From an uncultured Oscillospiraceae bacterium (GTDB lineage: Bacteria > Bacillota > Clostridia > Oscillospirales > Oscillospiraceae): a stretch of 16,595 nucleotides of DNA. The stretch's first letter is position 1, and the number at the start of each line of letters is the position of its first letter. The notes beneath the pieces were generated by a model, which saw only the letters and a list, made by a program, of their open reading frames with translations, was not told the DNA's origin and did no database searches. The stretch spans positions 1-16,595 of the forward strand of contig CAJTSQ010000047.1 in NCBI GenBank assembly GCA_910578735.1, read 5' to 3'. Positions 6,207-12,102 of the stretch are shown piece by piece. The position numbers and the translations under genes were made by a program.

Positions 6207-6210
6207 ATGT

Positions 6211-6286
6211 GACCCAGTAGCTCAGTCGGTAGAGCAACTGCCTTTTAAGCCGTGGGTCCGGGGTTCGAGTCCCCGCTGGGTCACCA
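6211..6286 (+). tRNA. tRNA-Lys (TTT)
   Basis: Acceptor GACCCAG/CTGGGTC, anticodon loop CTTTTAA giving TTT, T-stem CGGGG/CCCCG, discriminator A and encoded CCA. The anticodon stem ACTGC/GCCGT carries one T-C mismatch at its central pair, whereas all other stems pair fully. Confidence 0.93.
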
Positions 6287-6291
6287 CATTG

Positions 6292-6323
6292 GAGCAAGCG
6301 GCTGCCGCTTGCTCTGTTTTTTT
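6292..6323 (+). terminator. Intrinsic terminator of the tRNA cluster
   Basis: GAGCAAGCGG (6292-6301), loop CTG, CCGCTTGCTC (6305-6314), then TG and seven T. Perfect 10-bp stem; pyrB begins 34 nt later. Confidence 0.93.
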
Positions 6324-6356
6324 ATGGGCTGACAGAAAAAAGAGAGGTGCAGAAAC

Positions 6357-7418
6357 GTGCGGCATTTGATCGACTTCGGAGACCTGCCCCGGTCTGAGTG
6401 GGACGGGCTCTACGCCCGGGCCAGCCGGATTATGGACGATCCCCAGAACTTTCTTGACGCCTGCTGTGGCAAAGTGATGGCTTCCCTGTTCTACGAGCCC
6501 TCTACCCGCACCAATTTTTCCTTTCAGACCGCTATGCTCCGCCTGGGCGGAACGGTATTCGGCTTTGCCGACCCCAACTCCTCCTCCGTGGCTAAGGGAG
6601 AGACCCTGAAGGATACCATCAAGATGGTGTCCGGCTACGCCGATGTGGTGGTCATGCGCACCCCCTGGGAGGGGGCGGCCAAGGCAGCCTCCCTGTACTC
6701 CCATGTGCCCGTGGTCAACGCCGGCGACGGCGGCCACATGCACCCCACCCAGACCATGGCCGACCTGACCACCATGACCCGCCTGCTGGGAAGGGTGGAC
6801 GGGCTCTCCGTGGGATTGTGCGGCGATTTGAAGAACGGCCGGACGGTCCACTCCCTCATCAAGGCCCTGGCCAAGTTTACAGGCGTGCGATTCTTCCTCA
6901 TCTCCCCCCGGGAGCTGGCCATTCCCGACTACATGCGCGCCTTTATGCGGGAGAACAATATGTTCTTTACTGAGGTCACCGGCCTGGAGTCGGTGATCCC
7001 CCAGCTGGACGTGCTGTACATGACCCGCATCCAGCGGGAGCGGTTTGTGGACCCCCTGGAGTACGAGCGGAACAAGGGCATCTATATCCTCACCCGCCGC
7101 AAGCTGGAGCGGGCCAAGGAGCATATGCTGGTGATGCACCCCCTGCCCCGGGTGGATGAGATCGCGGTGGATGTGGACGACGACCCCCGGGCCGCCTACT
7201 TCCAGCAGGCCCGGTATGGGATGTTCGCCCGGATGGCCCTGCTGGCCGATCTGGCCAACCAGCCCCGCCTGGACCGCACCGAGGCGTTGGAGATCGGAAC
7301 CGGGCCGGTGTGCCGAAACCCCCGGTGCATCACCCAGAGCCAGCCCTATCTGCCCCCCCTGGTGAAGCGGAGCGGAGGCGTGGACTGCTGCGCCTTCTGC
7401 GACAAGGCGCTGGAATGA
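6357..7418 (+). CDS. pyrB: Aspartate carbamoyltransferase with fused C-terminal PyrI-type zinc ribbon
   Basis: A cytosolic enzyme of pyrimidine synthesis joining carbamoyl phosphate and aspartate. Residues 1-305 are a complete catalytic chain: S49-T-R-T52 carbamoyl-phosphate loop, S77-V-A-K80-GE, H129-P-T-Q132, R162, TRIQRER (223-229) and HPLPRVDEI (261-269). Residues 315-353 add a zinc-ribbon-like tail: C319-X4-C324-IT...C345-X2-C348, with the spacing and CIT context of the zinc domain of the regulatory subunit PyrI (C-X4-C...C-X2-C). The PyrI nucleotide-binding domain itself is absent. The start is GTG at 6357 with AGAGGTG about 8 nt upstream. It lies directly after the tRNA terminator, so read-through could contribute to expression. 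No pyrR-type attenuator was seen. Confidence 0.94.
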   Translation: MRHLIDFGDLPRSEWDGLYARASRIMDDPQNFLDACCGKVMASLFYEPSTRTNFSFQTAMLRLGGTVFGFADPNSSSVAKGETLKDTIKMVSGYADVVVMRTPWEGAAKAASLYSHVPVVNAGDGGHMHPTQTMADLTTMTRLLGRVDGLSVGLCGDLKNGRTVHSLIKALAKFTGVRFFLISPRELAIPDYMRAFMRENNMFFTEVTGLESVIPQLDVLYMTRIQRERFVDPLEYERNKGIYILTRRKLERAKEHMLVMHPLPRVDEIAVDVDDDPRAAYFQQARYGMFARMALLADLANQPRLDRTEALEIGTGPVCRNPRCITQSQPYLPPLVKRSGGVDCCAFCDKALE

Positions 7419-7423
7419 GAAAA

Positions 7424-7466
7424 CGGGAGGGCTGGCGCGCCGCGCTGCCCCTCCCGGATATTTTAT
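7424..7466 (+). terminator. Probable terminator after pyrB
   Basis: CGGGAGGG (7424-7431) pairs with CCCTCCCG (7449-7456), enclosing a GC-rich loop, followed by GATATTTTAT. The stem is strong but the T-tract is interrupted. Confidence 0.55.
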
Positions 7467-7497
7467 GGTCCGGGCGTGAAAAGTCCGGTTTAAGGAA

Positions 7498-7516
7498 CAG
7501 TATATCCGCTATACTG
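7498..7516 (+). promoter_or_regulatory. Palindrome over the -10 box of the WYL regulator gene
   Basis: CAGTATA-TCCGC-TATACTG is a perfect inverted repeat with 7-bp arms. Its right arm contains TATACT, a good -10 box, 32 nt before the ATG; the -35 region (GGTTTA, 17 nt upstream) is poor. It is well placed to be an operator, possibly for autoregulation by the downstream WYL protein. Confidence 0.5.
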
Positions 7517-7547
7517 GACTGTGAAACTTGGAGAGGAGGACATTGCC

Positions 7548-8558
7548 ATGGCAAAAACCACCAATCAAAAGACTAAGCTGCTCCATCTGTACCGCATGCT
7601 GCTGCGGCAGACCGATGAGGACCACCCCCTCACCGTGCCCCAGATCATCGAGCGGCTGGCCCGGGCGGACATCAAGGCGGAGCGCAAGAGCATCTACGAC
7701 GACCTGGAGGCCCTGCGTCTGTTTGGGCTGGATGTCCAGTCCCGGAAGGGGAGATCCCCCGGCTGGTTCGTGGGGGAGCGGGATTTCCAGCTGCCCGAGG
7801 TGAAGCTGCTCATGGACGCGGTGCAGTCCTCCCGGTTTATCACCCAGAAGAAAAGCGACGCCCTCATCCGCAAGCTGGAGGGGCTGGCCAGCGTTCACCA
7901 GGCGGGCCAGCTCCAGCGGCAGGTGTTTGTAGACCGCCGCATCAAGGTGATGAATGAGAGCATATACTACAACGTCGACAAGCTCCACACCGCCATCTCC
8001 GGGCAGAAGGCTATCACCTTTAAATATTTTGACTACGACATCGCCCGGCAAAAAGTGTTCCGCCAGGATGGGAAGCGGTATGTGGTCTCCCCCTACGGCC
8101 TGATCTGGAACAGCGAGAACTACTACCTGGTGGCCTTCGAACACACCCGCCGGGAGCTGCGCCACTACCGGGTGGACAAAATGTCCGAGATCGTGATTAC
8201 CGGCCTGGACCGGGAGGGGAGGGAGCAATACCCCAATTTCCAGATGGCCGAGTATGGGCAGAAGCACTTTGGGATGTACCGGGGCCCGGAGGTGAAGGTC
8301 ACTCTCCGAGGCCGGCGTGACAAGGCCAGCCTGGTGTGGGACCGGTTCGGCCAGGACATCATCCTGGTGCCTGACGGGGAGGACCACTTCACCGTCACCC
8401 TGCCTGTGGTCATCAGCCCTCAGTTTTTCGGCTGGCTGCTGGGCCTGGACGGCAGCGTCACCCTGACAGGGCCCAAAGAGGCGGTCAGCGCCTACCGCCA
8501 CCGCCTGAACGCCGCCCTGGAGGAACTGCCCGGGAATTTGGCAAACATTAAAAACTGA
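7548..8558 (+). CDS. WYL-domain transcriptional regulator (HTH_11-WYL-WCX type)
   Basis: A 336-aa DNA-binding regulator. Residues of about 8-65 form a winged helix-turn-helix (the LTVPQIIERL and KSIYDDLEALRLFG stretches). Residues of about 145-220 are a WYL domain, with the signature WNSENYYLVAF at 187-197 and the following R-HYRVDKM segment. The C-terminal 100 residues are a WCX-like extension. The family senses small ligands or nucleic acids; many members are repressors or activators with varied targets, so no target can be named. ATG at 7548 has AGGAGG 8 nt upstream; an earlier GTG at 7521 would place the ribosome binding site inside the gene. A palindrome lies over its -10 box. No cotranscribed target gene or nearby defence system is visible. 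Confidence 0.88.
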   Translation: MAKTTNQKTKLLHLYRMLLRQTDEDHPLTVPQIIERLARADIKAERKSIYDDLEALRLFGLDVQSRKGRSPGWFVGERDFQLPEVKLLMDAVQSSRFITQKKSDALIRKLEGLASVHQAGQLQRQVFVDRRIKVMNESIYYNVDKLHTAISGQKAITFKYFDYDIARQKVFRQDGKRYVVSPYGLIWNSENYYLVAFEHTRRELRHYRVDKMSEIVITGLDREGREQYPNFQMAEYGQKHFGMYRGPEVKVTLRGRRDKASLVWDRFGQDIILVPDGEDHFTVTLPVVISPQFFGWLLGLDGSVTLTGPKEAVSAYRHRLNAALEELPGNLANIKN

Positions 8559-8601
8559 TAAAATATTTCCCGATTCAGTGGTATTTTTTCCGGCAGTATG
8601 A

Positions 8602-8610
8602 TATGATAAT
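8602..8610 (+). promoter_or_regulatory. Possible -10 region for the nfeD-SPFH operon
   Basis: TATGATAAT lies about 42 nt before the nfeD start in an AT-rich stretch. The -35 region is not convincing (TGGTAT or TATTTT), so this is a tentative promoter. Confidence 0.35.
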
Positions 8611-8651
8611 GATGTCAGAAAATAACTATGGCACCGAAAGGAGGCACTGCT

Positions 8652-9074
8652 ATGACAGCATTTTGGCTGATTGTGTTCATCGCGCTTGTGGCGGGGGAGG
8701 CGGCCACAGTGGGCCTGGTCTGCATCTGGTTTGCCGCCGGGGCGCTGGGCGCGTTCGTGGTGGCCTGCGTGGGCGGACTGTTCTGGCTCCAGCTTATCGT
8801 GTTCGCGGCGGTGTCAGCGGTGGCGCTGGCCTTGGTTCGGCCAGCGGTATCCCGGTTTGTCCATCCCAAGCGTTCCCCCACCAACGCCGACCGGGTCATC
8901 GGCCAGGCAGCTGTTGTTACCGAGACGGTGGACAACGAGGCCGCCGCCGGCCAGGTCAAAGTTATGGGCCAGGTCTGGTCCGCCCGCAGCCAGCTGGGGG
9001 TCGTCATCCCCGCCGGGACCCAGGTCAAGGTCCGGCGGATTGAGGGCGTAAAGCTGTTTGTTGAAACGCTGTAA
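8652..9074 (+). CDS. NfeD-like membrane protein (short form)
   Basis: A 140-aa membrane protein. Three hydrophobic segments cover about residues 3-20, 24-44 and 46-63; residues of about 80-140 form the OB-fold NfeD C-domain with the pattern GQVKVMGQVWSARS. The short form lacks the N-terminal ClpP-like protease of long NfeD proteins. ATG at 8652 follows AAGGAGG by 7 nt; an earlier in-frame ATG at 8628 would place that site inside the gene. It is followed 31 nt later by a stomatin/SPFH gene. NfeD and SPFH proteins are a known pair, in which the OB domain is thought to contact the SPFH assembly to organise membrane microdomains or protein quality control. Confidence 0.88.
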   Translation: MTAFWLIVFIALVAGEAATVGLVCIWFAAGALGAFVVACVGGLFWLQLIVFAAVSAVALALVRPAVSRFVHPKRSPTNADRVIGQAAVVTETVDNEAAAGQVKVMGQVWSARSQLGVVIPAGTQVKVRRIEGVKLFVETL

Positions 9075-9105
9075 GGAAAAAACGTATTAAAAAGGAGAGA
9101 ACAGT

Positions 9106-10080
9106 ATGGATATTTTACTTGCCATTCTTCCCTGGGTAGCCATCGTCATCGTACTGCTGATTATCTTCGGCTCCTGCGTCAAGATTGTGCCCCAGTCCCG
9201 GGCCTACGTCATTACCCGGCTGGGCCGGTTCCTCACCGTCTGGGACGAGGGCGTAAAATTCAAGGTCCCCTTCGTGGACCGCATCGTAAAGAATGTGTCC
9301 CTGAAAGAGCAGGTGGTGGACTTCGCCCCCCAGCCCGTCATCACCAAGGACAATGTGACCATGCAGATCGACTCGGTGGTCTACTTCCAGATTACCGACC
9401 CAAAGCTGTACACCTACGGCATTGAAAACCCCATGTCCGCCATTGAGAACCTCACCGCCACCACCCTGCGTAACATCATCGGCGACCTGGAGCTGGACCA
9501 GACCCTCACCAGCCGGGACCACATCAACACCAAGATGCGCGCCCTCCTGGACGAGGCCACCGACCCCTGGGGCATCAAGGTCAACCGGGTGGAGCTGAAG
9601 AACATCATGCCCCCCCGTGACATCCAGGAGTCCATGGAGAAGCAGATGCGGGCCGAGCGGGAGCGCCGGGAGTCCATCCTCCAGGCCGAGGGCCAGAAGC
9701 AGTCCCAGATTCTGGTGGCTGAGGGCGAAAAGCAGTCCGCCATCCTCCGGGCCGACGCCGCCAAGCAGGCAGCTATCCTCCAGGCCGAGGGCGCCAAGCA
9801 GGCCAAGATCCTGGAGGCCGAGGCCGAGGCGGAAGCCATCCTGAAGGTTCAGCAGGCCACCGCCGATGCCATCCGCCTTATCAACGCGGCCGCACCGGGA
9901 CAGGGCGTGCTCACCATCAAGGCTCTGGAGGCCTTCCAGGCCGCCGCCAACGGCAAGGCCACCAAGATCATCATCCCCTCCGAGCTCCAGGGCATCGCCG
10001 GCCTGGCCGCCGCCGCCAAGACCGTCTTCGACACCGAGGACCCAGAGGACCCTGTCGCCAAAACCAGACCTAAGCAGTGA
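9106..10080 (+). CDS. SPFH/stomatin-like band 7 protein (QmcA type)
   Basis: A 324-aa protein with one N-terminal membrane anchor (3-22), the SPFH/band 7 domain (about 25-185, starting KIVPQSRAYVITRLGRF) and a long helical region. Residues 189-243 are five consecutive 11-residue repeats of the form xxILxAEGxKQ, typical of an SPFH coiled coil. The tail (297-324) is Ala-rich then acidic. Such proteins build large rings or cages on the cytoplasmic membrane and usually partner NfeD, encoded just upstream here. ATG at 9106 has AAAGGAGAG upstream with good spacing. Its precise cellular task in this group is not established; related names are QmcA and HflC-like, but it lacks the HflK/C pairing. Confidence 0.93.
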   Translation: MDILLAILPWVAIVIVLLIIFGSCVKIVPQSRAYVITRLGRFLTVWDEGVKFKVPFVDRIVKNVSLKEQVVDFAPQPVITKDNVTMQIDSVVYFQITDPKLYTYGIENPMSAIENLTATTLRNIIGDLELDQTLTSRDHINTKMRALLDEATDPWGIKVNRVELKNIMPPRDIQESMEKQMRAERERRESILQAEGQKQSQILVAEGEKQSAILRADAAKQAAILQAEGAKQAKILEAEAEAEAILKVQQATADAIRLINAAAPGQGVLTIKALEAFQAAANGKATKIIIPSELQGIAGLAAAAKTVFDTEDPEDPVAKTRPKQ

Positions 10081-10091
10081 GCGGGAACAAT

Positions 10092-10231
10092 ATGGATACA
10101 TTGCAGATGACTGACAAGCAATTTGACAAGATCATAAAATGATCCGTATGATCCCGGACGGCTGCAAAGGCCCGGAGGAAGCAAAGCAGAAGGTCAAAGA
10201 GCTGCTGGAGGACAATAAAAGGGAAGACTGA
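10092..10231 (+). pseudogene. Small gene split by a probable one-base deletion
   Basis: Two short frames overlap at ATGA (10139-10142). The first, ATG at 10092, encodes MDTLQMTDKQFDKIIK and stops at 10140-10142. The second, from 10139, encodes MIRMIPDGCKGPEEAKQKVKELLEDNKRED. Read together with one extra A in the AAAA run before the stop, they form a single helical protein of about 46 aa, which looks like a coherent small family protein. No strong ribosome binding site precedes either part. It could instead be two coupled mini-ORFs or non-coding sequence. Confidence 0.45.
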
Positions 10232-10234
10232 AGC

Positions 10235-10258
10235 GGGGCCGGGGAACTCCCCGGCCCC
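10235..10258 (+). terminator. GC-rich hairpin after the SPFH transcript
   Basis: GGGGCCGGGG-AACT-CCCCGGCCCC is a perfect 10-bp stem with a 4-nt loop. No T-run follows, so it may stabilise or slow the transcript rather than terminate efficiently. Confidence 0.5.
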
Positions 10259-10374
10259 TGACCTGTAAGGGGAGGAGCGGGCCAAGCCTTCAAACCTTCG
10301 AATGCGGGTGTTCCACCGGCCTGTCCATGCTTTTATCTGTGTCCATAACAAATTTTTCATCGCAAGTTTTCTGC

Positions 10375-10391
10375 CCCGCCGCACATACTGA
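10375..10391 (+). promoter_or_regulatory. Promoter-like motif CCCGCCGCACATACTGA upstream of the deacetylase gene
   Basis: It matches the motif at 3060-3076 at 16 of 17 positions and lies 29 nt before the GTG at 10421. CATACTG resembles a forespore sigma-G -10 box. No good sigma-A -35 box precedes it. The 10259-10374 stretch before it holds no other feature I could support. Confidence 0.35.
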
Positions 10392-10420
10392 CAGCAAACA
10401 TGTCAAGGAGGCGGCGGGCG

Positions 10421-11140
10421 GTGGATCGAAAAAAATTTGTGGCATTTTTGTGTGTTCTGGCCCTGGTGTGCGCCCTTCCAGGGCCCGGCCCGGTCCAAAC
10501 GGCGGACGCCCCGGCCCAGGTAACGGTGGACGGTCCGCCTCTGGTAGCGCTCACCTTTGACGACGGCCCCCGGTCCTCCACCACCGGCCCCCTGCTGGAC
10601 GGCCTGGAGCTGCGGGAGGTGCCCGCCACCTTCTTCCTGGTGGGCAGCCGCATCCCCGGCAACGAGGACCTGGTGCGCCGCATGGCCGCCGACGGCCACC
10701 AGATCGGCATCCACACCTACGACCATGTGAAGCTGAAGGGGCTGTCCCGCCGGGACTTTGACCTTCAGGTGGGCCGGACCCGGGCCCTCATCACCGACCT
10801 TGTGGGGGAGGGGAACTACTGGCTCCGCCCGCCCTACGGGCTCATTGACGAGAAGGCCCGGAGCTGGTGCGGCGGCCCCATCATCCTGTGGTCGGTGGAC
10901 CCGGAGGACTGGAAGGATGACGACGTTGGCCGCGTCGTTTCCGCCGTGGTGGACCACGCCTCCGACGGGGACATCATCCTGATGCACGACCTGTTCCCCA
11001 GTTCGGAGCAGGCCGCCCTGCAGGTGGTGGACGCCCTGCTGGAAAAGGGCTTCTGCTTTGTCACAGTGGAGCAGCTGATGGAGGAGCGGGGCGCGGCGCC
11101 CGAGGCGGGGGCCCGCTGCCGGAGCTTCCCGAAAAAATAA
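10421..11140 (+). CDS. Polysaccharide deacetylase (carbohydrate esterase family 4), exported
   Basis: A 239-aa protein with a signal or anchor segment (residues 1-30: MDRKK then a hydrophobic core). The CE4 catalytic motifs are all present: TFDDGP (45-50, catalytic base and metal Asp at 47/48), H98-T-Y-D-H102 metal ligands, R136-PPYG, D160-PEDW and LMH189D. It should remove N-acetyl groups from peptidoglycan or another cell-surface glycan. GTG at 10421 is preferred because AAGGAGG lies 9 nt upstream; an ATG at 10400 would place that site within the gene and add seven Arg-rich residues ahead of the signal segment. PdaA-like sporulation esterases share this architecture, but nothing here proves a sporulation role. 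Confidence 0.92.
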   Translation: MDRKKFVAFLCVLALVCALPGPGPVQTADAPAQVTVDGPPLVALTFDDGPRSSTTGPLLDGLELREVPATFFLVGSRIPGNEDLVRRMAADGHQIGIHTYDHVKLKGLSRRDFDLQVGRTRALITDLVGEGNYWLRPPYGLIDEKARSWCGGPIILWSVDPEDWKDDDVGRVVSAVVDHASDGDIILMHDLFPSSEQAALQVVDALLEKGFCFVTVEQLMEERGAAPEAGARCRSFPKK

Positions 11141-11160
11141 ATTAAATTCCGGAAAAACGA

Positions 11161-11189
11161 TTGTAATTTTTCCCGGAATCATGTAAACT
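11161..11189 (+). promoter_or_regulatory. Promoter of the 56-aa membrane protein gene
   Basis: TTGTAA (11161-11166), 17 nt, TAAACT (11184-11189). The -35 box lies in the loop and start of the right arm of an inverted repeat, ATTCCGG-AAAAA ... TTTTT-C-CCGGAAT (11146-11179). Confidence 0.72.
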
Positions 11190-11221
11190 AGGAACAACAG
11201 TTTTTCATAGGAGGTACTACC

Positions 11222-11392
11222 ATGAAAGTTGCCCGCTTTGTTCTAAAGATTGTGGCGTTGTCCCTGGCTGCCGCCGCCGCTGTGTGCGCCATCATTGCCT
11301 ATTGGGACGGCTTGACGGAGCTGTTTGACAGCGCCAAGGGAAAGCTGCAGCGCTCCGCCTGCGCCTCTGAGTACGACGACTACGAGGAGTAA
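11222..11392 (+). CDS. Small membrane-anchored hypothetical protein, 56 aa
   Basis: ATG at 11222 is preceded by ATAGGAGGT with ideal spacing, and TAA at 11390 is followed by a strong terminator. The protein has a basic N-terminus, one hydrophobic helix (about residues 6-27), an amphipathic stretch and an acidic tail SEYDDYEE. I recall similar short proteins ending in acidic Tyr/Asp tails in related gut bacteria but know no function. It has its own promoter and terminator, so it is a monocistronic gene. A regulatory or envelope-associated role is possible but unsupported. Confidence 0.82.
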   Translation: MKVARFVLKIVALSLAAAAAVCAIIAYWDGLTELFDSAKGKLQRSACASEYDDYEE

Positions 11393-11397
11393 GAGAT

Positions 11398-11431
11398 GAC
11401 CGCCGGCCGAAAGACCGGCGGTTCTTTTTTA
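11398..11431 (+). terminator. Intrinsic terminator, shared with the convergent gene
   Basis: ACCGCCGG (11399-11406), loop, CCGGCGGT (11415-11422), then TTC and six T. It ends the 56-aa gene and overlaps the stop of the convergent membrane gene; it may also slow transcription from the other side. Confidence 0.9.
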
Positions 11432-11992
11432 TTTGTACCACCGGAGGCAGTCAGTGCTTCCGCTGCGCCGCAGCAGGGCGGCGGACATCAGGCCGTCTGC
11501 CGCGGCCGCAATCAGGGCGGACCAGCTGACCGGGGCGGGGATACAGGCCAGCCAGGGAACCAGGAACGGGTGGACCCAGTACACCAGCCCCAGGGACAGC
11601 GCCCCCCAGGCCAGGGCAAAGGGCAGGCACACCCGCCCCTGAAGATTGCCGGGCAGATCCCGGTAGTCCCAAAAGGCCACTCCCAGTACCTTTTCATGGT
11701 ACAGGGCGTCGGCATACTCCACCGCCGTGGCCGTCAGCCCTCCCAGAAGAAACAGCGCCAGGGGCCGGACCTGTACCCAGCGGGGCAGCAGCAAAATCAG
11801 GCAGGCCCCCAGGCCGTACACCGGGCACAGGGGCAGCACCAGCAGTCCCTTCCGGCCCGGCCTTCCCTCCACCGCGGCGGCGAATGCCACCTCCATCAGG
11901 AATCCGGTCAGGCTGTAAGTCAGAAAAGTCCAAAACCAGATCAGATCAATCCCTCCATTCCCCTTTAGGGTATGGAGCCCGCCCCGTTTCAT
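11429..11992 (-). CDS. ABC transporter type IV permease-like membrane protein (CmpB family, PF06541)
   Basis: A 187-aa integral membrane protein with about five hydrophobic segments. It carries the pattern I know for this family: LTGFLMEVAF near the first helix, then GLLVLPLCPVYGLGA, then EYADALYHEKVLGVAFWDYRD and LPGNLQGRVCL. The family is annotated as putative ABC transporter permease, but no ATPase gene is nearby and the true function is not established. ATG at 11992 has no Shine-Dalgarno; no better in-frame ATG, GTG or TTG exists near the first helix, so the exact start is uncertain. A TAATAT at 12019-12024 on this strand may be its -10 box. It is divergent from the nucleotidyltransferase gene and convergent with the 56-aa gene. 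Confidence 0.82.
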   Translation of the reverse strand: MKRGGLHTLKGNGGIDLIWFWTFLTYSLTGFLMEVAFAAAVEGRPGRKGLLVLPLCPVYGLGACLILLLPRWVQVRPLALFLLGGLTATAVEYADALYHEKVLGVAFWDYRDLPGNLQGRVCLPFALAWGALSLGLVYWVHPFLVPWLACIPAPVSWSALIAAAADGLMSAALLRRSGSTDCLRWYK

Positions 11993-12039
11993 ACAAAAAA
12001 CGCCCAGGAAAATCCCAAATATTACTTTGGAAAATCCGG

Positions 12040-12068
12040 TTGAAAGGCGGCGGCCAAAGCCATACTAA
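12040..12068 (+). promoter_or_regulatory. Promoter of the nucleotidyltransferase fusion gene
   Basis: TTGAAA (12040-12045), 17 nt, TACTAA (12063-12068), 34 nt before the TTG start. Good spacing and placement in the divergent intergenic region. Confidence 0.65.
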
Positions 12069-12102
12069 CCTTCAGAAACAGTATGGAAGGACGGCGAAGC
12101 CT

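Noticed and set aside
9115..10101. Long minus-strand frame opposite the SPFH gene
   Set aside because: The Leu/Gly-rich pattern mirrors the repetitive codons of the SPFH coiled coil; no start signals.
10400..10420. ATG at 10400 as deacetylase start
   Set aside because: It would put the AAGGAGG site inside the gene and add an Arg-run encoded by that site; GTG at 10421 has ideal spacing.
11396..11968. Plus-strand frame opposite the CmpB-family gene
   Set aside because: Gln/Gly/Pro-rich shadow that begins within a terminator; the minus-strand gene carries clear family motifs.
11884..12102. N-terminal extension of the nucleotidyltransferase
   Set aside because: It runs through the divergent gene and the promoter; the family N-terminus MKAVIMAGGEG begins at the TTG at 12103.
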